A stretch of DNA of 64,000 nucleotides from Dechloromonas sp. (lineage in GTDB: Bacteria; Pseudomonadota; Gammaproteobacteria; Burkholderiales; Rhodocyclaceae): assembly GCA_011391255.1 (NCBI GenBank), contig JAABQV010000004.1, positions 1 to 64,000 of the forward strand. The letters run 5' to 3'. Numbering within the stretch: the stretch's first letter is position 1; the number at the start of each line of letters is the position of its first letter. Below are positions 8,123-15,991 of this stretch, piece by piece. The notes under the pieces are model-generated. The model had not been told where the DNA came from, ran no database searches, and saw nothing but the letters and a program-made list of their open reading frames with translations. A program made the position numbers and the translations under genes.

Positions 8123-9670
8123 TTACGCGGCGCGCCGTTTGAAATCCTGCAAACGGAAGCCAAGAATCCATAGTGTAGCGAAATAGGTGCCGGCGCCAAC
8201 TGCTACCAGCAGTGATAATCGAACCACGCGTTCAATCAGGCTGTACGAGAACCAGCTAATTTCATCCCCTCCGGCAAACCACAAGGCTACCGCCATAAGC
8301 AGCATGGCGACCAGCAACTTTAAAGAGAAACCTGCCCAGCCAGCTTGCGGCTGATATACGCCATGTCGGCGCAGGCCACGATAGAGCAAAGCGGCATTGA
8401 GGCAGGCGGCGAGCCCGATCGATAGCGCTAGCCCGGCATGTTGCAGCCAGCCAACGAAGGCGAGGTTCATGGCTTGCGTGGCGAGCAGCGAAAAAAGGGC
8501 AATTTTGACCGGCGTGCGGATGTTTTGTCGTGCATAAAAGCCGGGTGCAAGCACCTTGACGAGAATCAGCCCAGTCAAGCCAATGCTGTAGGCAACGAGC
8601 GCGCTTCGTGTTTGCAAGACGTCATCGATGCCAAAAGCGCCGTGATAAAAAAGTGTCGTAATCAGCGGTATGGCCAGCAGCGCCAGCGCCAGCGCGGCCG
8701 GCGCGGCAAGCAGGAGCGTTAGCCGCAAACCCCAGTCGAGGAGTTTGGAGTATTCAACGGTGTTGTCGCTGGCGTGGTATTTGGCCAGTGAGGGCAGCAG
8801 AATGGTGCCGAGCGCAACGCCCAATAAGCCGGACGGAAATTCCATCAGGCGGTCGGCGTAATAAAGCCAGGAAACGCTACCGGTTTTTAGGAAGGAAGCA
8901 AAAATGGTGTTGATCAGCAGGCTGATCTGCGACACCGAAACGCCGATCAGCGCCGGACCCATCAGCGTCAAAATACGCCGGACGCCAGGGTCGGCCCAGG
9001 CTGCGCGCAAATTGAGCGTCGGGCGGGGCAGCATGGCAATGCGTTTTAGCGCAGGGATCTGAATGGCCAGTTGCAACGCGCCGCCCAAGAATACGGCCCA
9101 GCCAAGCGCTAGCACCGGTGGGTCAAAATAGGGTGTGGCAAATAGCGCCATGCCGATAAAGGCCAGATTCAACAAAACCGGCGTAAAGGCGGGCAGGGCG
9201 AATTTGCTCCAGGTGTTGAGGATGCCGCCGGAGAGTGCGACCAACGACATGAACAGAATGTAGGGGAAGGTAATCCGGGTGAGCGCGATAGTCAGGTCAA
9301 ACTTGCTCGCATCAGCAGCAAAACCGGGAGCGGAAACCCAAACCAGCACGGGTGCGGCGGCGATGCCCAGGGCGGTGACGAAAAACAGAATGATAGAAAG
9401 CACGCTGGTCACGTGGTCGATCAGTGCCAATGTTTCAGTTTGCCCGCGCCTGTTTTTGTATTCACCGAGTATCGGTACAAAAGCTTGCGAAAATGCACCC
9501 TCGGCAAACATCCGGCGCAGCAGATTGGGTAACTTGAAAGCAACAAAAAAAGCATCGGTCGCCATCCCGGCACCAAAGCTGCGGGCAATGACGAAGTCAC
9601 GGACAAAGCCGAGGATCCTCGATAGCAGGGTCATGCCGCTGACCGTGACGAGGGCGCGTAGTAGATTCAT
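8123..9670 (-). CDS. murJ: Lipid II flippase MurJ
   Basis: A 515-aa integral membrane protein of the MOP superfamily, the usual length for MurJ, with about 14 hydrophobic segments. The N-terminus '[20 protein letters not shown]' and the following '[15 protein letters not shown]' are highly characteristic. The '[18 protein letters not shown]' loop of TM2 carries the conserved arginines and glutamate used in substrate flipping. MurJ moves lipid-linked peptidoglycan precursor across the inner membrane. It is transcribed away from the tRNA-Thr gene. Confidence 0.97.
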   Translation of the reverse strand: MNLLRALVTVSGMTLLSRILGFVRDFVIARSFGAGMATDAFFVAFKLPNLLRRMFAEGAFSQAFVPILGEYKNRRGQTETLALIDHVTSVLSIILFFVTALGIAAAPVLVWVSAPGFAADASKFDLTIALTRITFPYILFMSLVALSGGILNTWSKFALPAFTPVLLNLAFIGMALFATPYFDPPVLALGWAVFLGGALQLAIQIPALKRIAMLPRPTLNLRAAWADPGVRRILTLMGPALIGVSVSQISLLINTIFASFLKTGSVSWLYYADRLMEFPSGLLGVALGTILLPSLAKYHASDNTVEYSKLLDWGLRLTLLLAAPAALALALLAIPLITTLFYHGAFGIDDVLQTRSALVAYSIGLTGLILVKVLAPGFYARQNIRTPVKIALFSLLATQAMNLAFVGWLQHAGLALSIGLAACLNAALLYRGLRRHGVYQPQAGWAGFSLKLLVAMLLMAVALWFAGGDEISWFSYSLIERVVRLSLLVAVGAGTYFATLWILGFRLQDFKRRAA

Positions 9671-9724
9671 GAGCTTTGAGCGTTGCCTGAAAGGCGTCAG
9701 GAAAGTTATAATTCTACGCTTGTT

Positions 9725-9800
9725 GCCGATGTAGCTCAGTTGGTAGAGCAGCGCATTCGTAATGCGAAGGTCGTCAGTTCGATTCCGATCATCGGCACCA
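9725..9800 (+). tRNA. tRNA-Thr (anticodon CGT)
   Basis: A 76-nt cloverleaf: acceptor GCCGATG / CATCGGC with encoded ACCA tail, D-arm 'GCTCAGTTGGTAGAGC', anticodon loop TTCGTAA with CGT at 9758-9760, and T-loop 'TTCGATT'. It closely resembles E. coli thrW as I remember it. It reads codon ACG. Confidence 0.97.
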
Positions 9801-9810
9801 ATCTTAAAAA

Positions 9811-9839
9811 TGCCTGCGTTTTTTGCGCAGGCATTTTTA
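9811..9839 (+). terminator. Intrinsic terminator after tRNA-Thr
   Basis: The stem TGCCTGCG / CGCAGGCA with a T-rich loop is followed by five T, 10 bases after the tRNA 3' end. Confidence 0.88.
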
Positions 9840-9889
9840 TTTCCGCCATTTGCGGGTAAGGTTCCGTTTCAGCAAGCCGGAGACAGAAC

Positions 9890-10210
9890 ATGAAAAAAAA
9901 TTACGAACCCAGCGATATGCCGCGTGCCGAGCTGGACTTGTTGCAAACCCCGCTGGTAATTGAATTTGGTGCACAGTGGTGCGGCCATTGCATGGCGGCG
10001 CAGCCGTTTATTGAAAGTGCTTTTGCGTCGCACCCCAACTTGCAGCATCTCAAGGTGGAAGATGGTTCGGGACGCCCGCTGGGGCGTTCGTTTAAGGTCA
10101 AACTGTGGCCAACGTTGATTTTTATGCGCAATGGCCAGGAGGTTTCGCGTTTGGTGCGACCATTGAGTGCTGTGCAGATCAGCGATGCGCTGGCACAGAT
10201 TGCTGGCTAG
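9890..10210 (+). CDS. Thioredoxin-family protein with CGHC active site
   Basis: A 106-aa single-domain thioredoxin fold without a signal peptide, so cytoplasmic. The active site is 'WCGHC' (C31, C34), as in protein disulfide isomerases, instead of the 'WCGPC' of canonical TrxA. The cis-proline region reads 'VKLWPTLIFMRNGQEV'. The histidine variant usually gives a more oxidising couple. It is followed after 13 bases by the ferredoxin-flavin reductase, which suggests a small redox operon. It is not the housekeeping TrxA by motif. Confidence 0.88.
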   Translation: MKKNYEPSDMPRAELDLLQTPLVIEFGAQWCGHCMAAQPFIESAFASHPNLQHLKVEDGSGRPLGRSFKVKLWPTLIFMRNGQEVSRLVRPLSAVQISDALAQIAG

Positions 10211-10223
10211 CCAAGGAGGCCGC

Positions 10224-11732
10224 ATGTCGGATGCGAATCATTTGATTACTCTTTCCAGAGCGGCGCGCCTGATCGGCGTGGTTCGTGGCGAGTTGCAGAA
10301 AAAAATTCAGCAGGGTGTGCTGCGCGCTTTTGATGGCATGGTGACGATTGACGATCTGTTGCTGGCCTATCCCAAGGCGCAGCTTGAAGACGATACCGAG
10401 TACACACGGGTCTCACAGATCAAGGAAAAGGCCTTCGGTAAACGGATTTTTGAGCGGGCGATGCCTGATGTCGAAACGCTGGCGGCGCGGGTAACGGAGT
10501 TGAGCAAGGCGCTTACGCTCAGCCAGTCTCAGCTTAAACAATTCAAGGGTTTGCTCGATCACCTTGGTGATCAGTTGATCGACATTTGCAAGCAGCCAGG
10601 CGTTGATGCTAAAGAGGCGGTCAGTGACCTTGTTTTATGGTTGGGGCAAGCGGTGAGTGCTGCGCTGGTACCCGATTCGCCCAATCCGTTAGTTGTTCGC
10701 GATAACTTGCTGCGCGTGGCGGCAGCGCATGTGACGGTGTTGCCGAGCGGCCATGATTTCTTTATTGACGGGCCGGATACGCTGCTGGAAGGCGCGTTGC
10801 GCTCCGGCGTGCCGCTCAGTTACGGTTGTAGCGGCGGCAACTGCGGTTTGTGTAAAGCTAAGGTGGTGAGCGGCGAGGTCAAAAAAACGCGCCACCATGA
10901 CTTCGTTTTGAGCGAGTCTGACAAGGCGCAGGGCTATGTGCTGCTTTGCTCAAACACGGCAGTAACGGATGTCGAGGTGGAGGCGCCGGTGGCCGGTGGG
11001 GTTCAGGATATTCCCTTCCAGGAAATTTCGGCGACGGTGAAATCGGTCAGCCTTTTGAACCCGATTATGGCTTTATTGCACTTGCAGACCCCGCGTTCCA
11101 GCCGCCTGCGTTTTCTGGCCGGGCAATACGTTAGCTTGCGTCTTGGCAAGTCGCTCAGCGCTGATCTGCCGATTGCCAGTTGCCCATGTGATGATCGCAA
11201 CATCCTGTTTCATGTTCGCCGCATGAGCGGCAACTTGTTTTCCGACTATCTCTTCGACCGCCTGAAGAACAATGAGGTGGTTGAAATTTCCGGGCCGGAG
11301 GGTGAGTTCATCCTCCAAGAGAGAGCCGGGCGGGCTTTTCATTTCTTTGCGCTGGACGGTGGATTTGCGCCAGTCAAGAGTCTTGTCGAGCATGCGATGT
11401 CGCTGGAGCCGGACGAAGGGATAAATTTGTACTGGATCGGCTCAAACGACGACAGTATCTATTTACCCAATATTCCTCGTGCCTGGGACGATGCGCTGGA
11501 TAATTTTCACTACACCAAGCTGGTTTTCGGGCACGATTTGACGACATTGACGGCGATTCGTGAGGAAGCGCTGGTAAAGCTGGTTCAGGGGGTCATTAAC
11601 GATCATCCGGAGATTGCCGACGGCGATATTTACATTGCCGGTCCGGAGTCTGCCTCGCGTGTGCTTGAGCAGCTGTTTCTCGATCTTGGCTTGCCCAAGA
11701 CCCGCGTTTTCCTGACCTACCGCAGCCTTTGA
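10224..11732 (+). CDS. 2Fe-2S ferredoxin / FAD-NAD(P)H oxidoreductase
   Basis: A 502-aa protein. The ATG at 10224 is chosen because 'ccaaggagg' precedes it. The N-terminal ~160 residues contain a helical, DNA-binding-like segment ('LSRAARLIGVVRGELQKKI') and a coiled stretch. A plant-type 2Fe-2S domain follows, with 'CSGGNCGLC' (cysteines near 201, 206, 209) and a fourth cysteine near 241. The last ~240 residues are a ferredoxin-reductase-like FAD/NAD module, with an 'RFLAGQYVSLRL'-type flavin loop. It probably passes electrons from NAD(P)H through FAD to the iron-sulfur cluster; the acceptor is unknown. The N-terminal extension is the unusual part. Confidence 0.85.
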   Translation: MSDANHLITLSRAARLIGVVRGELQKKIQQGVLRAFDGMVTIDDLLLAYPKAQLEDDTEYTRVSQIKEKAFGKRIFERAMPDVETLAARVTELSKALTLSQSQLKQFKGLLDHLGDQLIDICKQPGVDAKEAVSDLVLWLGQAVSAALVPDSPNPLVVRDNLLRVAAAHVTVLPSGHDFFIDGPDTLLEGALRSGVPLSYGCSGGNCGLCKAKVVSGEVKKTRHHDFVLSESDKAQGYVLLCSNTAVTDVEVEAPVAGGVQDIPFQEISATVKSVSLLNPIMALLHLQTPRSSRLRFLAGQYVSLRLGKSLSADLPIASCPCDDRNILFHVRRMSGNLFSDYLFDRLKNNEVVEISGPEGEFILQERAGRAFHFFALDGGFAPVKSLVEHAMSLEPDEGINLYWIGSNDDSIYLPNIPRAWDDALDNFHYTKLVFGHDLTTLTAIREEALVKLVQGVINDHPEIADGDIYIAGPESASRVLEQLFLDLGLPKTRVFLTYRSL

Positions 11733-11750
11733 GGGCTGCGGTAGTTTTGT
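11717..11750 (+). terminator. Intrinsic terminator overlapping the stop codon
   Basis: An 11-bp stem (CTACCGCAGCC / GGCTGCGGTAG) flanks the TGA stop of the oxidoreductase in its loop and is followed by TTTT. It separates this gene from the convergent YeeE gene. Confidence 0.8.
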
Positions 11751-11755
11751 TCAGA

Positions 11756-12859
11756 TTAACGTGCCTGCCACTTCATGGTGGCGGCTGAACCACCGATGAT
11801 GCCGGCAATGGCGATAAACGAGCCGATCGCCAGCGTAGAGATGCCGCTAAGCCCTTGGCCAACGGTACAGCCCATCGCGAGAACGCCGCCGAAACCCATC
11901 AGCATGGCGCCGGAGAGCTGGCTTCCGAGGTCTTCGACTGAGGCAAAACCTTCCCAGCGGAACGTGCGGGTCGAAATTGAGTAAATCAATGAGCCAAGAG
12001 TAACGCCGAGGATGGTCGCAATGCCGAAAGTGACGCGCATGGATTTATCGGTCCATAGCATCAGTATTTCCAGGCTGTAGGCGGTCGGAGCAACGAAACT
12101 CAGGGATTCCAGCGTGCGCGAGTTGGTTCCGAAGTACGTCATTTCCAGAGTTTCCTGGTTTTCTGCGAAGCCCACGTGGCCGGTGAGATACCAGGCGGCG
12201 GTGACCAAGGCACCCAAAATAACAGCCCCGATTATCTGTTCAAAGCCGCTGCGAAAGCGCTTATCCATAAATACAAAAATCAGCATCGCCAAGACCACTA
12301 AGCCGGGCACTGCGAGCATAGCGGTTTTGATCGGCAGGCCGGTAATTTTAGATACAGCTTCGGAAAGACCCTGAGTCTCCATGCCAAAGCGCGAGAGGTC
12401 GATGATCACCGGGTCGATATAACTCGAACGGAATTGACCAAACAAGCCTTTCATCGTCATGTAAGCCGAGACGCCCAGGAAAACGAGGACAACTAGAGAT
12501 CGCAAGCTACCGCCACCAACGCGTAGCAGGTTTTTATTGGCGCAACCTCCGGCGAAAGTCATCCCGACGCCGAATAATGTGCCACCGAGCAGGATGGAAA
12601 GCCATGGAAGCGCCGGGCGCTGATAGACCGATTTGGAGAGATCAATCAGCTCAAGGTAAGAAAGCGTACTGGTTCCGGCAATCGCGACGGCAATCGCAAG
12701 CAGCCACATGCGCATGCGACCCCAGTGTTCCATATTGACTACATCGGAAACTGCACCCATCGTGCAGAAGTTTGTTTTGGCAGCAACATAGCCCAAAATC
12801 AAAGCCAGACCGAAGCCTCCCCAGACAACGCGCGCCGCCAAATCTACAGACTCATTCAT
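11756..12859 (-). CDS. YeeE/YedE family sulfur-compound transporter
   Basis: A 367-aa inner-membrane protein with about nine or ten hydrophobic segments. It carries the duplicated cysteine/glycine signatures of the YeeE/YedE (TsuA) family: 'TFAGGCANKNLLRVGGGS' in the first half and 'LAMGCTVGQGLSG' in the second. Family members import thiosulfate or related sulfur species, with these cysteines relaying the substrate. A strong ribosome site (GGAGGAGG) precedes the start. No TusA or rhodanese partner gene is adjacent, so the substrate is an inference from family membership. Confidence 0.88.
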   Translation of the reverse strand: MNESVDLAARVVWGGFGLALILGYVAAKTNFCTMGAVSDVVNMEHWGRMRMWLLAIAVAIAGTSTLSYLELIDLSKSVYQRPALPWLSILLGGTLFGVGMTFAGGCANKNLLRVGGGSLRSLVVLVFLGVSAYMTMKGLFGQFRSSYIDPVIIDLSRFGMETQGLSEAVSKITGLPIKTAMLAVPGLVVLAMLIFVFMDKRFRSGFEQIIGAVILGALVTAAWYLTGHVGFAENQETLEMTYFGTNSRTLESLSFVAPTAYSLEILMLWTDKSMRVTFGIATILGVTLGSLIYSISTRTFRWEGFASVEDLGSQLSGAMLMGFGGVLAMGCTVGQGLSGISTLAIGSFIAIAGIIGGSAATMKWQAR

Positions 12860-13071
12860 GTATTTTCCTCCTCCAAGGCGTTAATTAGTTTATTTAGTTT
12901 CGCTTAACGAACTAAGTATCTACGGGGAAGGAGGAATTCGTCAATCCACATTTGTAAATTAGGATTTTCTGATTTTTAGAAAGCGCATCAAATGCCAGCC
13001 GGGCGCCAAATAATCTATACTTCGGCTCCGCCCTGGACTAGAAAGGCGCTTTGCCGTCTTTCCTTAATCGC

Positions 13072-15510
13072 ATGCCTGAAGTTTCCTGTTATCACTGTGG
13101 TTTGCCGATTCCCGATGAGCTTCATTTGTCGGTCGATATTGGTGGCGAGTCGCGCGGCATGTGTTGTTACGGGTGCCAGGCTGTTGCGCAGTCAATTGTT
13201 GAGAACGGGCTGGAGGATTACTACCGCAGCCGGGATTCGCTGCCCGAATCGCCGCGCGAAGCGATGCCGGCGATCCTCGAGCAGTTGGCAATGTTCGACC
13301 ATGCTGACTTCCAGAAGAGTTTCGTCAAGGCGCTGGGCGAGACCGAACGTGAAGCCTCCTTGTTGCTGGAGGGGATAACCTGCTCGGCCTGTATCTGGCT
13401 CAATGAGCAACATGTCGGCAAATTGCCTGGCGTGACTGCGGTTGATATCAATTATGCAACCCGTCGTGCCCGGGTGCGCTGGGATGAGTCGCGAATCAAG
13501 CTCTCCGATATTTTGCGGGCGATTGCGGCAATTGGTTACCGCGCTTATCCTTATGACGCCTCGAAAAACGAGGAGATTTCCCGCAAAGAGCGCCGCGAAG
13601 CCATGTGGCGGTTGTGGGTAGCCGGGTTCGGCATGATGCAGGTGATGATGTACGCGATCCCCGTTTACATGGCCAACGGCGACATGACGGCGGATATCGA
13701 GAGCATGATGCGCTGGGCCAGCCTGCTGCTGACGATCCCGGTAGTGTTTTATTCTTCCGCACCATTTTTCAAAAATGCCTGGCGCGATATCAAGTTGAAG
13801 CGGGTCGGAATGGATGTGCCGGTCGCCCTCGGGGTCGGCGCCGCATTTATTGCCAGTTGCTGGGCGACGCTGGTGCATCAGGGTGATGTCTATTTTGACT
13901 CGGTCTCGATGTTCGTCTTCTTCCTGCTCGGTGGGCGCTACCTGGAAATGACGGCGCGCCAGAAGGCGCTAAGCGTGACCGAAGCGCTGGCCAAGTTGCT
14001 GCCAGCCTTCGCACAAAAACTGCCCAATTTCCCGGTTGACCGCAACACTGAGCAATGTGTAGTCGCTGATTTGCGGCCGGGTGACCGCGTACTGGTGCGC
14101 GCAGGTGAGATTGTTCCAGCGGACGGGCGAGTGGTTGAAGGTATCAGCTGCGCGAATGAGGCGCTGCTGACCGGTGAAAGCAAGCCCGTCTCCAAGGCGC
14201 CCGGGGATACCGTGACTGGCGGCTCGATCAATGCCGAAAGTCCGCTGGTGGTTGAGATTGAGCTGGTTGGCGAAAGTACGCGTTTATCAGCAATTATCAA
14301 TCTGATGGAGCGGGCGGCGCTCGAAAAGCCGAAGATTGTCGAATTGGCAGATCGCATCGCCAGTTATTTCGTCGGCGCCTTGTTGGTGGTGGCGGTTTTG
14401 GTGGCGGTTGGCTGGTATCTCGTCGATCCGTCGCAGGCGCTGTGGATTACCGTTTCGGTGCTCGTCGTGACCTGCCCTTGCGCGCTCTCGCTGGCGACGC
14501 CGATTGCTTTGACGGTGGCCGCTGGCGCGCTTGCCAAAGATGGCCTGTTGGTCACGCGCGGGCATGCCATTGAGACCTTGGCGCGGGCAACGCACTTTGT
14601 ATTTGATAAAACCGGCACCCTGACAACCGGCGAAATGCATTTGGTCGATGTTGGCATCTGTGGCGAATTGGATCGAGAGCAATGCTTGAATATTGCCGCT
14701 GCGCTGGAGCAGTCGTCCGAGCACCCGGTGGCGGCAGCGCTGCGCAAGGGGGTTTCCGGTGATTTGCCGCTCGCACAATCGGTACTCTCGGAGCCGGGGC
14801 AGGGGATTGAGGCGACTATTAAAGGGCAGCGCTATCGCATCGGGCGTCCAGATTACGCCATGAAGATGGCTGCCGGCGAGCTGCCGGCCTCGCTCGCCGC
14901 TTGGCTGGACAGCGGCGATACCGTCGTGGTGCTGGCTAATCAGCAAGGCTGTCTGGCTTTGTTCCGGATCGGTGACGAAGTGCGTCCTGAGTCGGCGTTG
15001 TTGGTCAAAGAGTTGCTGGTTGCTGGCAAACACGTCGTTCTGCTGAGTGGCGATGCTCCGTCAGTAGCGCGTCGGGTTGGCACTGCGCTGGGTATTGACG
15101 ATGTTCGTGCCGGTGTCACACCGCAAGGCAAACACGATTGCGTGATAGCCTTGCAGAATGATGGTGCTGTTGTTGCGATGATTGGTGATGGCGTCAATGA
15201 TGCGCCAGTGCTGGCGCAGGCGCAGGTGTCGATCGCCATGGGCAGCGGTGCGCAATTGGCGCGTACGCAGTCCGATTTTGTTCTGCTCTCCGAAAATCTT
15301 GATCACCTGCGTTGGGGCTTGCGTCGTGCCGCATTGACGCTGCGGGTTATTCGCCAGAATCTCTGGTGGTCTTTTGCCTATAACGTAGTCGCCTTGCCGC
15401 TGGCGATTGCCGGTCTGGTGCCGCCGTGGTTAGCCGGGATCGGGATGTCTGCCAGCTCTTTGTTGGTAGTCTTGAATTCACTGCGTATTCAGCGTGCGGA
15501 GAAAGACTGA
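13072..15510 (+). CDS. ccoI: cbb3 oxidase-type copper-translocating P1B ATPase CcoI
   Basis: An 812-aa P-type ATPase. An N-terminal Cys-rich extension ('CYHC' at 5-8 and 'CCYGC' at about 32-36) typical of CcoI/FixI precedes a heavy-metal-associated domain with 'GITCSACIW' (about 103-111). The membrane copper motif CPC is near 467, the phosphorylation site 'DKTGT' near 509, and the hinge 'GDGVNDAP' near 704. It exports copper to the periplasm for cbb3 oxidase assembly. The ATG at 13072 is preferred over an upstream TTG (13051) because it gives the canonical N-terminus. The stop overlaps the ccoS start (TGATG), so the two are coupled. Confidence 0.93.
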   Translation: MPEVSCYHCGLPIPDELHLSVDIGGESRGMCCYGCQAVAQSIVENGLEDYYRSRDSLPESPREAMPAILEQLAMFDHADFQKSFVKALGETEREASLLLEGITCSACIWLNEQHVGKLPGVTAVDINYATRRARVRWDESRIKLSDILRAIAAIGYRAYPYDASKNEEISRKERREAMWRLWVAGFGMMQVMMYAIPVYMANGDMTADIESMMRWASLLLTIPVVFYSSAPFFKNAWRDIKLKRVGMDVPVALGVGAAFIASCWATLVHQGDVYFDSVSMFVFFLLGGRYLEMTARQKALSVTEALAKLLPAFAQKLPNFPVDRNTEQCVVADLRPGDRVLVRAGEIVPADGRVVEGISCANEALLTGESKPVSKAPGDTVTGGSINAESPLVVEIELVGESTRLSAIINLMERAALEKPKIVELADRIASYFVGALLVVAVLVAVGWYLVDPSQALWITVSVLVVTCPCALSLATPIALTVAAGALAKDGLLVTRGHAIETLARATHFVFDKTGTLTTGEMHLVDVGICGELDREQCLNIAAALEQSSEHPVAAALRKGVSGDLPLAQSVLSEPGQGIEATIKGQRYRIGRPDYAMKMAAGELPASLAAWLDSGDTVVVLANQQGCLALFRIGDEVRPESALLVKELLVAGKHVVLLSGDAPSVARRVGTALGIDDVRAGVTPQGKHDCVIALQNDGAVVAMIGDGVNDAPVLAQAQVSIAMGSGAQLARTQSDFVLLSENLDHLRWGLRRAALTLRVIRQNLWWSFAYNVVALPLAIAGLVPPWLAGIGMSASSLLVVLNSLRIQRAEKD

Positions 15511-15701
15511 TGGAAAGTATTTACTTATTAATACCGGTATCAGTCGTGCTGGTATTTGCCATTGCCTTGGTTTTTTGGTGGTCGGTGCGTAGTGGTCAGT
15601 TTGATGACCTTGAGGGGCCGGGGTTTCGTATCCTGATGGATGAGGATATTCCACCCGTTGAAAAAAAGCCTCCAGAAGCGGATGAATCGAAAAAGGGTTG
15701 A
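15510..15701 (+). CDS. ccoS: cbb3 oxidase assembly protein CcoS
   Basis: A 63-aa protein starting at the ATG that overlaps the ccoI stop. It has a single TM helix (about 5-25, 'LLIPVSVVLVFAIALVFWWS'), then the conserved 'SGQFDDLEGPGFRILMDED' segment diagnostic of CcoS, and a charged, proline-rich tail. CcoS is needed for heme and copper incorporation into cbb3 oxidase. Its stop codon lies inside an FNR-like palindrome (15698-15711), so the 3' end of the gene doubles as a regulatory site. Confidence 0.95.
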   Translation: MESIYLLIPVSVVLVFAIALVFWWSVRSGQFDDLEGPGFRILMDEDIPPVEKKPPEADESKKG

Positions 15702-15711
15702 CTTGGGTCAA
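15698..15711 (+). promoter_or_regulatory. FNR/ANR-like box overlapping the ccoS stop
   Basis: TTGACTTGGGTCAA is a near-perfect palindrome with the invariant FNR core TTGA-N6-TCAA. Its centre (15704.5) is 41.5 bases before 15746, and the hexamer CAAAAT (15734-15739, preceded by TG) occupies the matching -10 position. That is the class II FNR promoter geometry. It points away from ccoS into the intergenic region that ends in a terminator at 15788-15814. Confidence 0.5.
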
Positions 15712-15745
15712 CGTTTTGAACGCAGCATCCGTGCAAAATGCGCAG

Positions 15746-15814
15746 CAGGTGAAGCAAATGCTTCGCGTAAGTTCTCTGTTGGGGTTCGGGTGCGCTGAGA
15801 CGCACCCTTTTTTT
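15746..15814 (+). ncRNA. Candidate FNR/ANR-controlled small RNA
   Basis: This is a predicted transcript of about 69 nt bounded by an FNR-like promoter (box 15698-15711, -10 at 15734-15739) and a strong intrinsic terminator (15788-15814). It starts with a stem-loop GTGAAGC-AAAT-GCTTCGC (15749-15766). A roughly 20-base unpaired stretch follows (about 15767-15787, containing 'gttctctgttgggg'), then the GC-rich terminator hairpin with a seven-T tail. This layout resembles FNR-induced sRNAs such as FnrS of enterobacteria, but no homology is claimed. No start codon with a ribosome site is apparent inside. The alternative is that the terminator only ends ccoIS and no independent transcript exists. 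Confidence 0.42.
15788..15814 (+). terminator. Intrinsic terminator (ccoIS and/or small RNA)
   Basis: The stem GGGTGCG / CGCACCC with a six-base loop is followed by seven T. It lies 87 bases after the ccoS stop and insulates ccoIS from ccoN. Confidence 0.9.
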
Positions 15815-15881
15815 GCCCACGATTTTCTGTGATACTTTTGTAACAAGATGTATGAAAATTTTGCGCTAGAGAGCGGCTAGA

Positions 15882-15922
15882 TTGATCTAGGTCAAATCCG
15901 GTACCTTGAACTACAATAATAT
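15882..15922 (+). promoter_or_regulatory. FNR/ANR-dependent promoter of ccoNOQP
   Basis: TTGATCTAGGTCAA (15882-15895) differs from the FNR consensus TTGAT-N4-ATCAA at one base and keeps the TTGA-N6-TCAA core. A -10-like TAATAT lies at 15917-15922. The box would then be centred about 40-41 bases upstream of the start, the class II activator position. Microaerobic activation of cbb3 oxidase genes by FNR/ANR is well established in Proteobacteria. Confidence 0.75.
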
Positions 15923-15991
15923 TCGCATCCAAGTTCCGTCCTTGAGTATTGAGGGCGGTATTCAGTTTTTTTATTAACGAGAGGTGGGTTC

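Noticed and set aside
13051..13071. TTG at 13051 as the ccoI start
   Set aside because: The ATG at 13072 leads directly into the conserved CYHC motif expected at the CcoI N-terminus; the extra seven residues have no support.
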